The notes below the pieces were generated by a model. It made no database searches. It was not told the origin of the DNA and saw only the letters and a list, made by a program, of their open reading frames with translations. DNA of 6,276 bases from Burkholderiales bacterium UBA6064 (GTDB lineage: Bacteria > Pseudomonadota > Gammaproteobacteria > Burkholderiales > Burkholderiaceae_B). The stretch is taken from NCBI GenBank assembly GCA_002428895.1, contig DIYC01000155.1:1-6276 (forward strand), in the 5' to 3' direction. Position 1 is the first letter of the stretch. Each line of letters starts with the position of its first letter. Both the position numbers and the translations under genes were made by a program. This document shows positions 5,234 to 6,276 of this stretch, piece after piece.

Positions 5234-6276
5234 ATGAAACTTGCTTGCATGACAGCACTCTTACTGCTGTCCGCATGCACCACCAAACCTTACAATTCAA
5301 GGCAAGATTGTACATGCCCGTCGTCTCAAAAACCAGCCATAACCAACGCAGAAAACAATTTTCCGGCAGTGATCGAAAGCAACTTTGCAGCATTACCGGG
5401 TTGGGCCAACAGTGATCACAAACAACTGACTCAAGCATTTATTAAACAATGTAACTCTCCTGAACGACTTGCCCTATTTCGCAAAAAAAGTAAATCTGCA
5501 TTGATCGAGTTTTGCTTACGCACAACCCAAATTTTCAACAAAAACCCCGCGTTATCTCATAAAATTTGGTTAGAAAATGAACTGTCTGTGTGGCAATTAC
5601 AGCAAAGCTCAGGCGAAACAGTGGGTCTATTAACTGGCTACTATGAACCCGAGCTCAATGGGTCAAGACATCGAAGTGAAAAATACAAGTTCCCGCTTTT
5701 TTCCGAGCCCTCTGACTTAATCACGGTTAAGCTTGACTCAATCGACCCGGAGCTTAAAGGCAAACGTTTGCGTGGCAGGCTAGAAGGCCAATCGTTAGTC
5801 CCTTATTTTGACCGCACAACCTGGCAACGCATTGGCCCTGAACGGCAACAGCCTATCGTGTGGATTGATAATCCATTGGAAGCGTTTCTGATTCAGGTTC
5901 AAGGTTCTGGACGAATTCGATTAGAAAATGGCGAAATCATACGACTAAGCTACGCCAATCAGAATGGGCATCCTTACTCATCGATTGGCAAAACGCTGGT
6001 GAATTGGGGTGAGTTAACTGCTAAGCAAGCGACTATACCAGGAATACAACAATGGCTTGAAAAAAATCCCAGCCGCACGGATGAATTATTCAATACCAAT
6101 CCAAGTGTTGTGTTTTTCTCAGAAAACCGCCTTATACAACCAGAACATGGGCCAGTTGGGGCACTAGGAATCCCCTTAACCTCAACTGTAAGCATTGCAA
6201 TTGATCAGAATAAAATTCCTTACGGCAGCTTGATGTGGCTTGAAAGCAGCCACCCAGCAAGCAACTTGCCCCTAAC
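5234..6276 (+). CDS. mltA: Membrane-bound lytic murein transglycosylase A (3' end missing)
   Basis: The first 347 residues of MltA are present; the frame is still open at the window end. MltA cleaves the MurNAc-GlcNAc bond of peptidoglycan to give 1,6-anhydro ends and is an outer-membrane lipoprotein. MKLACMTALLLLSAC gives a short signal peptide with lipobox LSAC, so Cys15 should be lipidated. Family segments follow: LTGYYEPELNGSRHRS (133-148), QVQGSGR (221-227), NQNGHPYSSIG (242-252), NPSVVFF (289-295) and GPVGALGIPLTS (306-317). Residues about 130-290 are the MltA-specific domain and the 3D barrel domain begins near 300. The catalytic Asp of the family lies further on, outside the window. 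The start at 5234 lacks a clear Shine-Dalgarno. ATG 5204 in frame would add MRIHIQLNPC and overlap the small gene on the other strand. E. coli MltA is 365 residues, so this copy is probably somewhat longer. Confidence 0.95.
   Translation, partial: MKLACMTALLLLSACTTKPYNSRQDCTCPSSQKPAITNAENNFPAVIESNFAALPGWANSDHKQLTQAFIKQCNSPERLALFRKKSKSALIEFCLRTTQIFNKNPALSHKIWLENELSVWQLQQSSGETVGLLTGYYEPELNGSRHRSEKYKFPLFSEPSDLITVKLDSIDPELKGKRLRGRLEGQSLVPYFDRTTWQRIGPERQQPIVWIDNPLEAFLIQVQGSGRIRLENGEIIRLSYANQNGHPYSSIGKTLVNWGELTAKQATIPGIQQWLEKNPSRTDELFNTNPSVVFFSENRLIQPEHGPVGALGIPLTSTVSIAIDQNKIPYGSLMWLESSHPASNLPL
5246..5279. repeat. Bulged 12-bp hairpin across the mltA signal-peptide codons
   Basis: TGCAT+GACAGCA (5246-5257) pairs with TGCTGTC (5265-5271) and, after a 3-base bulge CGC, with ATGCA (5275-5279). 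The loop is 7 bases (5258-5264). On the + strand it begins 12 bases after the mltA start and spans the signal-peptide codons up to the lipobox Cys and the Thr after it. On the - strand it would lie in the 5' leader of the small membrane-protein gene, just before its AGGGA site. Confidence 0.5.

Overview
The window looks like chromosomal DNA of a moderately AT-rich gammaproteobacterium. The evidence is the kind of housekeeping genes present: a proteobacterial-type TrpE, Rpe, ApaG and the murein transglycosylase lipoprotein MltA. MltA and ApaG point to a Gram-negative proteobacterium. The base composition and the rpe-trpE linkage would fit a Legionellales/Coxiella-like lineage, but this placement is a guess.

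Layout, left to right. Positions 1-54 hold a possible 3' end of a gene that starts outside the window. Positions 55-383 are AT-rich and non-coding, with an 11-bp inverted repeat and short GACAACT direct repeats that may be the edge of an insertion sequence. Positions 384-2304 carry two tandem, related acetyltransferase genes on the + strand. Each encodes about 315 residues: an N-terminal GNAT domain and a C-terminal half that looks like a second, degenerate GNAT fold. Converging on them from the - strand (4501 to 2325) is an rpe-trpE pair joined by an ATGA stop/start overlap. Divergent from rpe is apaG (4653-5036, +). A small - strand ORF for a single-pass membrane protein (5217-5053) follows. 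Then comes the 5' part of mltA (5234 onward, +), which runs off the window.

The genes do not form one pathway. Rpe serves the pentose phosphate/Calvin interconversions and TrpE commits chorismate to tryptophan. Their coupling is a known gammaproteobacterial arrangement, although gph usually lies between them and is missing here. ApaG is linked to Co2+/Mg2+ homeostasis, and MltA cleaves peptidoglycan at the outer membrane. The substrates of the two acetyltransferases cannot be read from sequence.

I found no CRISPR array, tRNA, rRNA, complete mobile element or obvious defence system, and nothing that amounts to a new multi-gene system. The items most worth a second look are the tandem double-domain GNAT pair, the rpe-trpE fusion-like junction without gph, the small membrane-protein ORF back to back with mltA, a 14-bp perfect palindrome just upstream of the rpe start, and a strong bulged hairpin over the mltA signal-peptide codons.
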